64,000 nt of DNA, taken from the NCBI RefSeq assembly GCF_016906535.1, contig NC_057372.1, forward strand, positions 1,283,501 through 1,347,500. The letters are read 5' to 3'. Shown piece after piece: positions 46,595 to 59,620 of the stretch (positions are counted from its first letter, which is position 1; each line of letters begins with the position of its first letter). The notes beneath the pieces are model-generated. The model did not search any database, was not told where the DNA came from, and saw nothing but the letters and a program-made list of their open reading frames with translations. Made by a program: the position numbers and the translations under genes. This stretch comes from Rhizoctonia solani. Its lineage: Eukaryota; Basidiomycota; Agaricomycetes; Cantharellales; Ceratobasidiaceae.

Positions 46595-47326
46595 TGTGGC
46601 TACAATCTCAAAAGTCAACGACAGTCCAATTGGTATATATAAAATTTGAGCAATGACTTGCCCTAGACGATCTGCCAAGTTTCCCAATCCAGCTCTTTGC
46701 GTCACTAGGACAGAACAAGTAATCCCTTCGGAAGGCTTCCGGGCACGTTCAGGGTAGAATGCGAGTAATCCCTATATATAATGACTCAACGGGAGATGCA
46801 GCAGTGGAAGAGCCGTAGTTCGCTATAGTCCAGGGCTTTACAGTGAGGTGTGCTGCCTCGCAGTGGTCGCGTTGCGTGGGTGCAGGAAACCGGCATACAC
46901 CTTCATCCGAGTGTGACCCAAGAAAAGAAACCGGTCGATCATGTGGGAATCTGTTTTCACGTGCCACCCCCGCACGTGGTGACGGTATTCTGGCGCTTGT
47001 TGCGACCTTGGCGGTGCCTACCAGTGAGCGCATTCCTTCTGGTTGGCCTTGTGGTGCAGACTCTGTCCTGGGGAGGTTTGGAGGTGGCCAAATTCGTTTT
47101 ATGAATAGTGATAATATATGCTCTATCTTTGTGCAGGTCAACTAAAAGCATTATCGCAAGCGACTCTCGTTCCCAGGTCAAATATGTCTCGGCGACCGGA
47201 TTTATACGGACCCCGATAAAACACTGTTCTGCACCTACAGCCAGAGACAATTGAAGTTTAAGAGTAGAAAAAAGTTCAAATTGATTTCATTGAGGCGCAG
47301 ACATAAGCTACATGGTTGTTGGGTAT
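46595..47326. other. intergenic region
   Basis: About 730 bases: promoter of the tail-anchored-protein gene and 3' flank of the transporter. Two cacgtg cores (46959 and 46974 areas) lie 14-15 bases apart. Frames on both strands at 46750-47250 carry no family signature. Confidence 0.4.
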
Positions 47327-49465
47327 TCAAAGCACATATCTGAAATCACGATTTTGGATATCGGTGAGGTCGAGGAAAGCCTACATGGCTATCAACACAC
47401 AATATTCACAGTACTCGTACAAAATACCTACCTTGTCAACTTTTCGTTCAACCTTTGTCCCGTCTTGGAGGGTTTCCTCGATGTATGCGTCATCCTCTTC
47501 CTCGGTCTTAGGCTCGGCATCTCGTTCTTGTTCTCGCGTGAAAGACGACACGAATGATGAGAAGAATGATGGGACAGAGGAAGTAGCTGATAGTGATGAC
47601 AATCCATGGAATACGGTTCCTGTGCACAGAAGAGGCGATATGCTTAGCCTATACCTAGACAAAGCATATTTCACTCTACTTACCTAGGTTTGTAGCGTTC
47701 TTGCCACATTTGAGGACCAACCAAGTTCCCGACGCAGTATGCAGAAAGCATAATGGCCTGAACAGTTATTCTTTGGTATGTCCGGCAGTCACAGCAGTTA
47801 CCCAACCCAATGATAGAACAAATCCTGTCGTTCCGACACCAGTGATCCAAACAGAAAACAGTAATCCGATCTTATTTGACCATGGCAGGACTGAGAAAGG
47901 CCGTCAGCACCCGGTGGTACCTCGCGAAGATGTTTATCACTCACCATTGACAAGAATCGATCCAAGAACGTTTGGAATAAAGTAAAGGACCGCGACGTAA
48001 GCACGGCTGTCCTCCCATTTCACAGCAAGAGTCACACCGGTCCAGATAGTGACGACTAAGGGTCGAATGTCAACCACGATGACTAAGTATATGCGTAATG
48101 CAACTTACTCTCAATCACGCCATCTACACATCCGAGTAACGTGGTCTGTAGGGTTGAGAAACCGAACGAATTAACAATAATACTGGAAACGGTCAGTTAG
48201 CTGGCCGCGTGATAGAGCTAATGTTCGCACCTGCGCTGGTTTGTCAACGAGTTGGGAATGTTATCGAGACACGAGAAAAGTGCGAATAGCCATGTTTTAG
48301 GGTCGGTCAGCGCCTCAATGAACCTAGGGTTTAGTCTATAGTATATGTATTAATGGGTTTGAAGCACGACTGACTGGTCTTTCTTCCAGACTTTGTTTGA
48401 CACCCGTCTGATTGACCTTGATTCGCTCGATAGCCATAGCCCGTTCTTCCGTAGTTAAGAACCAAGCGGTAGCTGGCGATCAGGGAACCAGAGGAAATAG
48501 GCAACAGCTGTGGCCAAAGTGATACTCCCAGTAATGATCATAAACCACTGCCAAGGCGCGAACCCATGGGTATTAATATGTAAGACCCCAAAGCAAGGAA
48601 GCCAGAGATAATCTGGGCTGTTCCGTTCATCAAGACTAGAGCAGTTCATTAGTAAATTGATCGAATGAAAGCCCTAGTTAAACTTACACCAGTAGCCCAC
48701 ACGAATGCTTTGTTCCTTACGGGTGTAAAACATACTCGTTACAATCATGAACCCAGCCGTAATGGAGCCCTCGCATATACCCAGTACGATTCGACAAGCC
48801 ATCAAACCGCCAAAGTTTTTGCAGGCAGCATGCATGATAAGGGCAATGCCCCAGCATGTGATGTTGGCAGCCATCCATTTACCTACAGGGAATCGTTGAA
48901 GGCCAATTTTGACTGGGGAGAGTGTTAGCGATATTTCAGGATGGGTGGGCGTTACCTACGGGTACTCGAACACGAGGTAGGCGATATAGAAGATAGTCCC
49001 TAGCCAATTACTTCAATTTCGTTAACCGATGCTAAAAACAGTACACGTAGACCAAGTCTTACTATCTGACAGCAACGTCAGCAAGACACCATCACAGAGA
49101 AACCCTCAAACTCACTGGTTGGCATCCAAATGAGTATCTGCTCGAATACCGAGAATAGCGCTACTCCCTAATGTGTCTTGTCCATAAATTGTACCCAGTA
49201 TACTATGAGAAAAGTCAGATACGGATATCGAAAAGCAAAATATTAACACACGGATCATCATCAGAGGGAGGAGATGCCTGTCTATCTTCTTTCTGAGCTT
49301 CAGCGCCGCCTCGGGGTCGAGAGGTTGGCCTGTCCCTTGCCCAAGCGTTAACCTCACAGCATCATCAACACCTGCGGCAACGACGGTGACATGGTGGGCG
49401 GGATCCTTTTTGAGATCCGCGCTCTCGCGCTCGATGTCTTTCTTCTCGTTGTACGGTGAAGACAT
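47327..49465 (-). CDS. MFS transporter, allantoate/anion:cation symporter (DAL5) type
   Basis: Plasma-membrane major-facilitator protein of the ACS/Dal5 family, which imports allantoate, nicotinate, biotin precursors or similar acids. Start MSSPYNEKKDIERES at 49465. The soluble N-terminus contains RKKIDRHLLPLMMI, then LYTVQFMDKDTLGSSAILGI. TM helices include YNWLGTIFYIAYLVFEYP, CWGIALIMHAACKNFGGLMACRIVLGICEGSITAGF, WQWFMIITGSITLATAVAYF, and late helices around LGSILVNVLPW and WIVITISYFLCPIILL. The C-terminus is the family's typical AFLDLTDIQNRDFRYVL. About a dozen short introns. One T must be added near 48479 to join FPD to SPATAWFLTTEERAM. Substrate is not predictable from sequence alone. 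Confidence 0.88.
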
Positions 49466-49973
49466 TGGGCTGGGGAGGAGCACAAGAGATATCCAAAGAA
49501 GGTGGGGCCATACTTAACGGTACATGAGCACGTATTCAGGAAAAGCCCAGCCTGAAAGCACCAAAATAGAAGCCTGGGCATCATGAAATAGCCGGAGAAG
49601 TTGCCTAGGTTTGGTATCCAAGCTCAAGGAGATAAGATAATCGGCATTTACGGAGGATTCAGATGGGTTCTGAGATGAAATATACAGAGTACTCCGTAGC
49701 TAAGCGGTGGGCGTTTCCTCGAGTCCTTATCGCGTTCGGTTTTTCGGTTCGGGTGGTTGATTGGCAAAGAAATAACCAAAGAGGGCCAAAGAGAAGAGGA
49801 GTAGAGCAAAAAGAAGACTAGTTGTGATCTGAATGGATCACGTGATGTAACGCGGGTACGAAATAGGGAATAATGAGGCCCCGATCAACGTGCTTTGCAT
49901 GCACACCGCGCTTGGCCGGCCCAAATCGATATATATTGTGCACCTGACGCGTACGCACAAGGCTGAACACGTC
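49466..49973. promoter_or_regulatory. divergent promoter region, transporter / paladin-like gene
   Basis: About 510 bases between divergent genes. A TATA-like cgatatatattg lies at 49926-49937, near 40 bases before the paladin-like ATG. No other element recognised. Confidence 0.4.
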
Positions 49974-52900
49974 ATGTCGACGCCTCCAGGCCAACGTAGA
50001 CCGTACTTGGGTGGTCCCCATCTGTACCATCTTACCTCGAGTCCTGCGTTTGCGGCTGGAAGAAATAGAAACGCGAGTCCCCCAGCGCGGCCATCGTCCG
50101 CAACTGCCGCCTCGGCCACAACAGAACATCATCAGGCTCTGGCGCCTTGCTCCTGAGCTCCCGTAAACCTACAACACCTGCCCTGGATGCGGGACTATTA
50201 GATAATTCCCCCACTCTAATCAGGGCAACAGCTACTGTAGTCAAGACCAGAGGCGGAACTGTTTTGAGCCGTGGTTGTATTTTGAAGACAGACCATTATC
50301 CCACTGGTATGTTTGGGTTTACATCATTAAAAGCAGACATTGCACACATTACCATTCCATCTAGGGCGCGCATTGGATTTGGACATCAATCTACAAGGTA
50401 CAATATCACAACAACTTGCAGTACTTATCTGACCTCAACCATAGGGGCGCCCAACTTTAGAGCTCCTCGTGGTGCCGCAGCAGCGCTCAATGTCTATGGA
50501 GCGGCGCAACCTCGGGTTGGAGGGTTACGGGCTATCCTCTCAATCTTGGGTTGTAACCCTCCCAAGTCCTCATCCGGCTCTCCAGGTATCTCGCCATTGG
50601 CAAGGGCAAGCAGACTACCCAACAAAGTTGGCTGTGTTTGGTTCTCGACACGCGAAGGTATAGAATCGTATATTATAGATTGGGTTCCGATCTAACGCCT
50701 GGTTGTAGAACCCGTGATTTACATTGCTGGGCGGCCCTATGTCCTTCGCGAGGCTTCGGACCCGAAAACGGCACTTCAGCTCTCCGATAGGGCCTCCAAT
50801 ATTGAAGCTATCGAGGATCGCCTCAAAGCAGATATTTTAACTGAATCTCAGAGGTTGGCGTGTATTAAGTTATAAACATCCTATCCTAACCTAGATATTC
50901 TAGGTTTGGTGGTTTGGTGCTCACGCACGTTGAAGGTCAGTAACGAACATGCGGTGCCGTGTTTGTGTGCTGATGTTCTCTACAGGCGATAACGAGTCGC
51001 TTATGCCAACTTGGACCTCGGTCGATGTCAATAGCGTAAAAACCCCTCGTGAGGTATGGGAGGAGGCAAAGGAAGAAGGATGGAACGTCGAGGTTGGTTG
51101 TCTTCTAACTCTGTATTGGAACAGTAGTTCATTAATTGTTCTCTTTAGTATCACCGGTAAGTAGAACGCCAAAGCGCTTTGATCAAGTACCACTTACGAT
51201 ACTCTCCCAACCTAGCATTCCTATTACTCCTGACCGAGCGATCGAGGTATGCCACATAATAACTCCCACTTTAATGGAGCTAAAGTCTACATGAACTGAT
51301 AGGACAATTACTTGGATGCCTACCTAAATGTTATAAAGTCTGTGGACCCCCTAGAAACTGCCCTAGTATTTCACTGCGGAATGGGTGCTGTGCGAAGTGA
51401 GTTCTATTGGCTTATGCGCGACTTCCCAGCTCATTGTTGTTTAAATTAGCTACCTTCGCCATGGTGTCCGCATGCTTGATTCGTCGCAAACAACTCATCG
51501 CTCGAGGATTCCCAGACCCTTTTGCGAAGGTAGTACCATCTGCCCATGAGTCGGGGGTCGCAACAGTAGGGTCTTTACTTACCCATGCACCAATTTATCA
51601 GCTGACGGTTGATTTGCGTTTTGTTTAGCCCGCGGACATCCAAGCGGCGGTAGCCCTTCAGCAAGTCGAGACCCAACAGAACTGAGCAAATCGTTGCTAC
51701 GCTTGACCTATTTGCTTCAACAAAGTACGCGTATCGTTGCACCCTTAATCTGATGCGTATGATTGCTGATATTTCGGTCTGCACTAACCAGGTTTGCCTA
51801 GCGCCACTACTCACTCTGCAATCGAACTTCTTCTCGCGCAACCAACCTTGATGGACAATTTACGCAAAGCCCACATGGGGAACTATGGCCTGGTTCTCTC
51901 GCTCCTTGGGTGTTTAGAAGATGGACTTCATGTAAAGAAGTTGGCTGATAGAGTGATTGATAGCTGTAAGTTTGGAATTCCACGACTTCTGTTTTGCAGG
52001 TTTTCATCTGGGTCTAATTATGCATTCAGGCGATCATGTGGCAAACCTCCGCGAGGAAATCCTTGCACATCGAGTAGATTATTCCGTAACGAGCATGGAT
52101 GACAAAGGTCGTAGTGCGCACATCCTCAAGGCCAAGCGCGCCATGGAGAAGTAGTGCGTAATTTGCCATGGACTCTCATAGGTCAAATACTAATGTAGCA
52201 CTTAGTTATTTCACGATTGCGCTTGCTGGTTATGTCGAAGAGAGTGAAAACTTTAGCGAGTCTTTCCAGAAATGGATGGAGGTACGTAGATAATTTCAAC
52301 TCAAATCTCACGCCCTGGTTGATCCGCATACCACAGGCAAGACCGAGATATGGAAGTAAGTATCAGCGACTCAAACGCTCAAATTAATCACCTGGCTAAT
52401 AATTATATGTAGCCAAGTTAGATTTATGCGCAAAGCCGGGCTCCGTCTTAATGTATTCGCACCCGTAGCAGACCTTTCCGTGATTTCCAAGGGCGAGAGT
52501 GTCCAGGCTCCTCAGCTAGCTGGCGGTCGCGTCTTGGGAGATGAGTGGACCGACCATGTTGTGAAGGTTCGTACCAGAGTGGCTTGGGATGATGTTTGAC
52601 TATATGCTGTTGGTAGAACCGAAGCGGAATTATATTGCGAGAAGGGTGAGTAGTAGTCTGGTCCCAGAGTACGTGTGGTCGAGAGTAACTAATCTTGGGG
52701 CACCCTTTCTAGCATGCTTCTTAAATCAGATCAATGGAAGTCCGAAGGGCGCAACGCAGGCGCTGAGAGTCTGCGTGGAGCTACTAACTTTAGAAACATT
52801 CCTGGAACCAATATCTACGCACTAGGCCAACCCAACGAAGAGGCAATCGGAGCTGTGGTCCGCCGAGTCAAAGAAGAATACCCGAACGTTAACAAGGTTG

Positions 52901-55900
52901 CGTGGATTAACCTTCGGTAAGTATTCGACACCATACATGACAAGGTGAAGTGCTGATCTAGGACAAAAAAATAAGAGAAGAACCGATCATCTATGTAAAC
53001 GGTGTCGCACACTGCCTTCGAAGGGAGAACTATTCTCTGAGAAACATGAAGGTGATTATACACGAGCTATGTGTCTAACCATGTGAAACTGAATAAAGTA
53101 TCACAGGACTATGGTGGGATTTCTGCCGGCCGGTAAGTGTCGAATTTCATGCACCCGGCGAGGTCCCCGAGCTATATCCTACCTCTAGACTGGAGATACT
53201 CGAAGATCGTCTCAAGAACGATGTCATTGCTGAAGTCAACTCTTTCCAAGGCCGGTATGTATCATTTGTAAAACAATACCAAATATAGCTACTCAACTCC
53301 TTCCTGTGTCTAGGATTTTACTGCACGCAGAGAATACAGACGGCAGTGTCGTGCCAGTCTGGGACGAGGCCGATCCTAAGGATATCGCGGTACCCAAAGA
53401 AGTCATGTCAGCCCAGATCGAAAATGTCGAGATCGCATACACCCGCATTCCGATTACGTCGGAGCGCCCACCCGATTTTACCGACATTGAAGCTCTTGCC
53501 GACGTAGTCATTCGTACCGATTCTGAAAGGACTCCGATTGTGCTGAATTGTCAGCTTGGCCGGGGTCGTAGTACTGTCGCCGCGATTGTTGTGCTTTTGC
53601 TCCAAGAATGGCTGAAAAGTGGACGCGGTAGGGCGCACGCGCGCACACCAAGGCGCGGTACGAGTATGCTTTCTGTTCCAAGCCGAGAGCGAGATCGCGA
53701 CGTTTTGGAGCCTACGCCCAGGCTTTCGTATCAAATCATCAACAGTGAGTAGAGCTCTGGTTGCTTTTTGTCACATGTTCATGCGATATTTCGTAGACCT
53801 CCTGCGCGTGATTCGGCGTGGCCCAGATGTAAAACGAATAGTAGATGACGCTATTGATCAATGTGACCAATTCATGAATGTGAGTTTTTTAGTCTAGCGT
53901 ATCGTACATGCAGCTTATAGCCCATAGCTTCGTGAATCCATCGAAGACGCCCGGCTTCGTGCTGAAGGTTCAACGGACGAGCAGCAGAAGAAACGATTTA
54001 TCCAAATAGGTATTATAACCAGAGGCTATACGTCTTTACCAGTTGATTAATTTCTCTCGCAGGACTTCACGGTCTCCGCAAGTATTTTGAGTTAATCGTT
54101 TTCCAGAACTTCCTTATGGAGAACGATCCTGACACGGTACAAACATTTGCCTCGTTCGAAGAGTTTGTCAAGTCACGGCCCGTCATTGCCACTTTTGAGA
54201 ACGAGCTCCGGGTTGAAGGTGCCAAGGCGCTGAAGCCGTTGGAGCGATCCGAGCGCGAAGATGTAGCCTTTGCTGATGACATCCAATACGTTGTTGCGAA
54301 TCGTTCAGGAAGCGTCCTCTCTGCTTCTACTATCCTTAAGAGCGATTTCTTCTCTAACCTGCAGAAGATGTCTTTGCCCGAGCGCATTGATGGCGCCGCC
54401 AACTTCCGTAGGAATCCTTTAACATTACCCTTGGCGAATCAAGGATCAAATGGTAAATTTGTCTGCGGTAGCGGTATGCCCACTGTCAATGGGTACGTTA
54501 TTTTCAATTATGTGATGTCCTAAACCGAGTTAATTTGAATAGGCTTCGTCGTGCACTTGCTCGAGTCGATGCGGCTCCTGGAGGGAAGAATACCGTCTTC
54601 TGGACATCTCTACGAGAGGTGAGCATAACTTAAGCAATCAGTTTATACAGATTTAACGTCGATCCAGGAGCCGGTTTTGTACGTGGCCGACGGGCGCCCG
54701 CATGTCCTGCGTCTTGTTGATAGGCCATTAACAAATGTTGAAGCCACTGGTATTACTACCGACGTCGTCGAGTCCATGGAAGTCAACCTGAAGAAGGACA
54801 TCAACGAGAGATGATTCAATTCGACGGACGTGTCTTGCTTCACGACGAAGTCGAAACGCAGCCAGGCTCCTTCGATATCACTGCACAGTGAGTGTTTTGC
54901 ATCAATACTTATCTCGCCATTAACTCACGTGCCTTAGGTGGGAGCCTGTCACGATGCAAGATATTATGACTCCAAGAGATGTTTTCCGGTTGGTCATAGA
55001 AGAAGGGTATAAAGTAAGTAAAGTGAACATGAATTTCTAGCGCATATATTTATTTGGGTTGATAATGTAGGTTGACTACGCTCGTCTAGCCATCGTAGGT
55101 TACGCATTATATTACTGTGATAGAGATTCATCCTACCATTTCTAGACCGACGAACAAGCACCACTTCCGGATGCTCTGGACCAACTGGTTCATCGAGTTG
55201 AAGCTGGCTTGAAAGTCGCTGGAGACCTAGTATTCAATTGTCAAATGGCAAGTAGCGCGTTCTGAATGTCGAGTGCCTAACTGATGTATTTTATATAGGG
55301 GTATGCTATAGTTGGCCTTAAGCTGTGAAGAATTACTGAGCCTTTGACAGACGTGGACGCACCACAACCGGAATGGTGGCTGCATGCTTGATATCCACGA
55401 TAGTTAGCTGCGATGTCACAGTCGCCTTGGAAAACGAGGATGAATCCACGTATGCAACAACGCACTACGACTCTGTCGATGGAAGTTATGAAGAGGAGGC
55501 TTATTTGCGAGGAGAATACAAGATCATTCTCCAGCTCGTCGGCGTCTTGTCGTATGGCAAAGTGGCCAAACGAGTTACGGACAAAGCAATCGACGCAATG
55601 GCAGACGTCCAGAATTTGAGGAAGGCTATCTTTGAGTGAGTCTAATATAGTAAAGTACGAAACTTCACCGCTCAAATCCATGTTAGCTACAAACTGAAGG
55701 TCGATGCGAGTGACGCTGGGTCCCAGAAGCAAAAGAAGCTCATGGATCTTGGTGTTAATTATTTGTAAGTTGATTGCATCGACAATCAAAAGTTGATCTG
55801 ACATACAATGGTGCGCCCAGGTATCGATATGGCACCTTGATCGTGCTCGCCAACTACTTAATCGAGAGGCAAAAGCATAGTATCGACTCATCATTCCCCG

Positions 55901-55959
55901 CATGGCTCAAAGAGCACCGGGAAATTACTAGACTGCTTGGTCGCAGGAGCCTTGACTAG
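49974..55959 (+). CDS. paladin-like protein with three inositol-phosphatase (PTP-like) domains
   Basis: Large multi-exon protein with three consecutive cysteine-phosphatase-like units. Each has a LREEP-type entry (VWFSTREEPVIYIAG; NLREEPIIYVNG; SLREEPVLYVADGRP), a RLEILEDRLK-like helix, a W..V region, and a CX5R loop. The loops are HCGMGAVR (about 51375), NCQLGRGR (about 53548) and NCQMGRGR (about 55235-55365). All three keep the Cys and Arg, so each could be catalytic. The family is related to bacterial PTP-like phytases and animal paladin; the natural substrate is not known here. It starts MSTPPGQRRPYLGG; one A is probably missing near 50124, where the frame passes to SSRKPTTPALDAG. The third loop is interrupted by two introns around a 2-nt exon. 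Stop TAG at 55957-55959. Confidence 0.85.
55299..55300 (+). other. candidate 2-nt microexon (gg)
   Basis: Between a 51-nt intron (55248-55298, GC donor gcaagt, branch-like cctaactga, acceptor tatag) and a 50-nt intron (55301-55350, donor gtatgc, acceptor gacag). Adding gg between caaatg and acgtgg gives C-Q-M-G-R-G-R-T, the catalytic loop expected here; skipping it shifts the frame. Confidence 0.6.
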
Positions 55960-56273
55960 ATTGTGTTTTTGCCGTCAACTTTGTGATATTGTTTACCATA
56001 TAGGATGGATGCCAATCATTGACTATGTATATCAATTTGTCTATAACGAATTTTCATTGTCTTGGAATAAAAGCGATTGACACTTGAAAGGATTGTGTCA
56101 GATGACTAATATAGTGACACGCAGTGAGACCATTTATAACAATATATTTTAGGGATGACACTTTAGGATGGACAAGGATGGGCAAGGACCGACATGGAAG
56201 ATGGAAGGGAAGAGGGAGAAACCTACTAAGGAGGAAATAAAATGATTCAAAACACAAATATAAATTTGACCAC
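55960..56273. other. intergenic region between convergent genes
   Basis: About 310 bases between two convergent 3' ends. An imperfect 10-bp tandem (ggatggacaa, ggatgggcaa, ggaccgacat) lies at 56166-56197. Likely 3' UTRs. Confidence 0.45.
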
Positions 56274-59200
56274 CTAGGCAATTGCTCTTCGGACACTCTG
56301 AATAGGAATCAAGTTAAAAACAAGCACATGATTAGCGTTGTATCGATTGAGACGTACCTCGCGTGCGTATTTGAGAACACGTTTGGTTTCCTGTGGTGCA
56401 CCTTTTGGCTTTTGTTGCAAGGCGGAAGTGAGCCACCCCTCAGTGAGCAATGGTTTGATTTGGCCCTTAGAGTAGAGATCCGCCAGATCGCCAATAAGAC
56501 CAAATGCAGCGCGAACAATGGTATCGGGGCGTTCCTCGTCACTCAGCGCACGGGCGCAAAGTCCAAGCATAGTTTGCACGTAAGGAAGGAGGGTTCAGCT
56601 AAATAGTGACCCTTTTAGGCTAGCCATATATATGAATTTACTAAGGAACAAATACTTACACTTATCAGCAGACTTGAAGCCAGCCACAATGCCAACATAT
56701 GCGTCGAGTATACCCTCACGTAGTTGAGCAACGTAGTCAACCATCTCGTAGTCCATCTTTTTCTGCATGTTAGTGGCTGAATTTTGTGGCACTCAAGCGC
56801 AAGCTTACCGGGTTGGGTTGGATCTCGCCCGCCTGCTTCAAGACGGTCATTGCGGTCTCCAGGTAAGGGGCGAACTCGGGGCCAATCGAAAGCGCAACAT
56901 CACCAAAGCAAGCAAGGACTTGAATCTTAACATTTCGGCCCATAACCTGACTCTGCAAGCTTTCGAGTAATAGACTGATGAATGCAGCGGCATATTGAAC
57001 AGTCTTTTCTTGCAAAGCGCGGGCAATATCACCGATGGTACCGATACAAACAGTGCAAAGTGCTGCGTCCTCGTGGTTCTTCAGCGCTGCAACAATAATA
57101 GGTAGGAATGCCTCCAAATAAGGCTGGATGTCCTGTCCGAGGGCTGCGGAAGAGTTCATGGTGATCGGTTAAAACACCAAGACCAAGAAGTCTTACCAGA
57201 TGACATAGTCCCGACAACCAAGAATCCGTCTTCCAGGATGGTCGACTGCTTCCCTGCAGCCTGGACAAGTCGCAATGTGAGGGTCATGATCCTATCAGCT
57301 AGCGGTTTGACCTGGGCGCCCATCTTGCGAATCACGCTCTGTATGTGTGTTAGTGCAAGAACCAAAGTGTTCTTCATTTAACATACAATGATGACGCTAC
57401 AGAAATTGCTCTGTAGCTCGGCCCAATTAGATCGATCGTCGATATTAAGCAGCTCGTTCTACTTCGACGTGAATATCAACCACAATGCTAAGAAGATAGC
57501 AACAGACCTGAATATTCAAGAGGGTTTCCATGCGCTGAAGCACTGTAAGCGTAATTTGGGAGACCGCATTAAAGGTGTCAGCACTGGCGTTCGCGATGTA
57601 GGCGTTCAAAGCTTCATAAGCCGCAGTACGGAAGTTGGATTCGTTGGTGGGTCTTTCAAGCAAATATTAGCCGGTTGTATGTCATCATGAAGTATATATA
57701 CCCACTTTTCGGTCACCACCAACAACTTGTCAACAATACCTTGATAGAACGGCGACAGAGTTGAAGTTGCTGCAGGTGTCCGTCGGGCCGGGTTCAGGAG
57801 AAAGCTGTTCGGCAAGGCTCATAAGCGCCCAGCAAGAGTTGGCGATGATACGCGGGCGATCCTCGAGTCCACCACGAGGGCGGTAACAAGAGCCTGCAGC
57901 TGACTTTCGATGTTTACGGACCCGACAAGGAGCTCACAAATTCGTCCAAGGGTCCATGCAGTAGTATCCTTCACAGCAGCGTTTGAATCGGCCATCATGG
58001 CAATAAGGACCGGGAGCGCCTGACTGACGAGCCCCGCAAGAACGTTTGGATCGGGCCCCTCAAGGATAGAGCCGAATACCATCACAGCAGCCTCACGTAG
58101 ATGCCAGTCGTCATGTTTGATGTTCGTCTCAATGAACGGAAGGACCACCGGAACGATCGCGTCGTCAACCGCCTGAGCCAGGAGCGCAAGACAAGTTCCA
58201 GCAGCCATAGAAATATTCCATTCATCCTCGTCCGCGTCTTCCTCTTGCTGGGTAAGGAGCTGGAGTAAAACTGGGACAATGTCATTAAGTGCAGTCGTTG
58301 CGAACTTTTTGTTCTCCCGTTCGGGCAGATCACCATATTCAAGTGCCTAAGTTGAGATTAATTACGGAAATTGTTTCATCCTGCATCAAGGTCAGACGCA
58401 CCTCTGCTTCTTCCATCTTGAGCTCAATTTCCTCTTCGGCGACAGTCGACCAAAATTCAACTGCTTGAAGTGCAACCTTTTCGTCTGGGTTTTTCATACC
58501 CACTACGTAAGCTATTGCCAATACATTAGTAACATTAATGCGCATTTATCCAGCTTACTCACCCCGAACAGGGCTCGTTCCATATAAAAGCCCATCTTGT
58601 CATAGTACAGACTCATAATCTTCACCAAGCATTCAAACGCTCCCACTTGGACAGGGTGGTTTTCGCTCTGAGTGGCCTCGCAAACTACTTGCATCAGGTA
58701 GTTACGCTCTCCCTGGTGAAAATTTAGCACGCAATCGTTTCGACAAATCAAGCTACATACCTCGCGCTCAAAGTTATCCCTGATAAACTCCAAAGAGTTC
58801 AAAAGAGCTGTAATAGCGGCACCTTGAACCTCGGGGCTTGGCTCTTCCCGCCGGGCACCTTGCACAACGGCAGTAAGGATTTCGTTGGAACGAGAGCTAA
58901 GTGAAGAAGGTGGCTGTGCAATCCATCCGTGTTCTGTATCAATAAATCGAGGAAAAGTATAATTATCACGTACCACAACTTCGCAAATTTGACCAATAGC
59001 TGTGAGTGCATTCATCCTCAGACCAACATTCGAGCCGTCTGACGCAAAAGTCAAAAGTTGGGTGATTAGATCGGCCACTGTTCGGCGGGGACTTCGATAG
59101 CGGCAATAGCAGAAATGACTTGGGCCGCAAAAGTTCCTGCCCTAGGCTGTGGAGAACCAAGAGTGGCCATGGCACCATGCTTGACGCCATTACGCGTTTC

Positions 59201-59620
59201 TTGAGGTAATGCCAGCCACTTTTCGTTCAACTCTTGTTGGCGATTCGCGTCCTGTAGCACGGTATTTCAGTGCCAGAATCGACAATCTAGATAAGCCACA
59301 ATTACCCTTGCGACAATAGCGTTCTTAATGTTGAGGGCGGCTGCGTTCCGAACGGGGAGCGGATTGTTCTCGTTTGTGAGTTCAGGCATAAGTGTCGCCA
59401 TGAACGTGGACTGAGGACACCGTGTCAGCCAAAATCTACGGGGAAAATGCTGAAACATACCAGATTGTCGCGCGCCAGGGCTTCGAGCTTGCTCTCGGCG
59501 TCATGGCGGAGCGCAGCATCTGTATAGAAAAGGAAATTTATGAGCATATATTATTGGAGTCGGATGACGCGTGTTTGTACCTGCAGAGAACGAATTAGCG
59601 AGAATTTCGCTTGCACTCAT
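56274..59620 (-). CDS. KAP95: importin subunit beta-1 (karyopherin beta)
   Basis: Nuclear transport receptor that binds importin alpha or NLS cargo, FG-nucleoporins and Ran-GTP. Starts MSASEILANSFSA (59620) and ends SVRRAIA at 56274. About a dozen exons encode HEAT repeats along the whole length. Recognisable blocks: FMATLMPELTNENNPLPVRNAAALNIKNAI, FAAQVISAIAAIEVP, LRMNALTAIGQICE, the importin-beta-typical EVQGAAITALLNSLEF, AVEFWSTVAEEEIELK, WHLREAAVMVFGSILEGPD, DTTAWTLGRICELL, FAPYLETAMTVLKQAGEIQ and AFGLIGDLADLY. The acidic loop region (QEEDADEDE-like) is coded around 58205-58250. Length near 860 residues fits the family. Clean frames at the protein level. It partners functionally with FG-nucleoporins such as the one at 33.8 kb. 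Confidence 0.95.
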
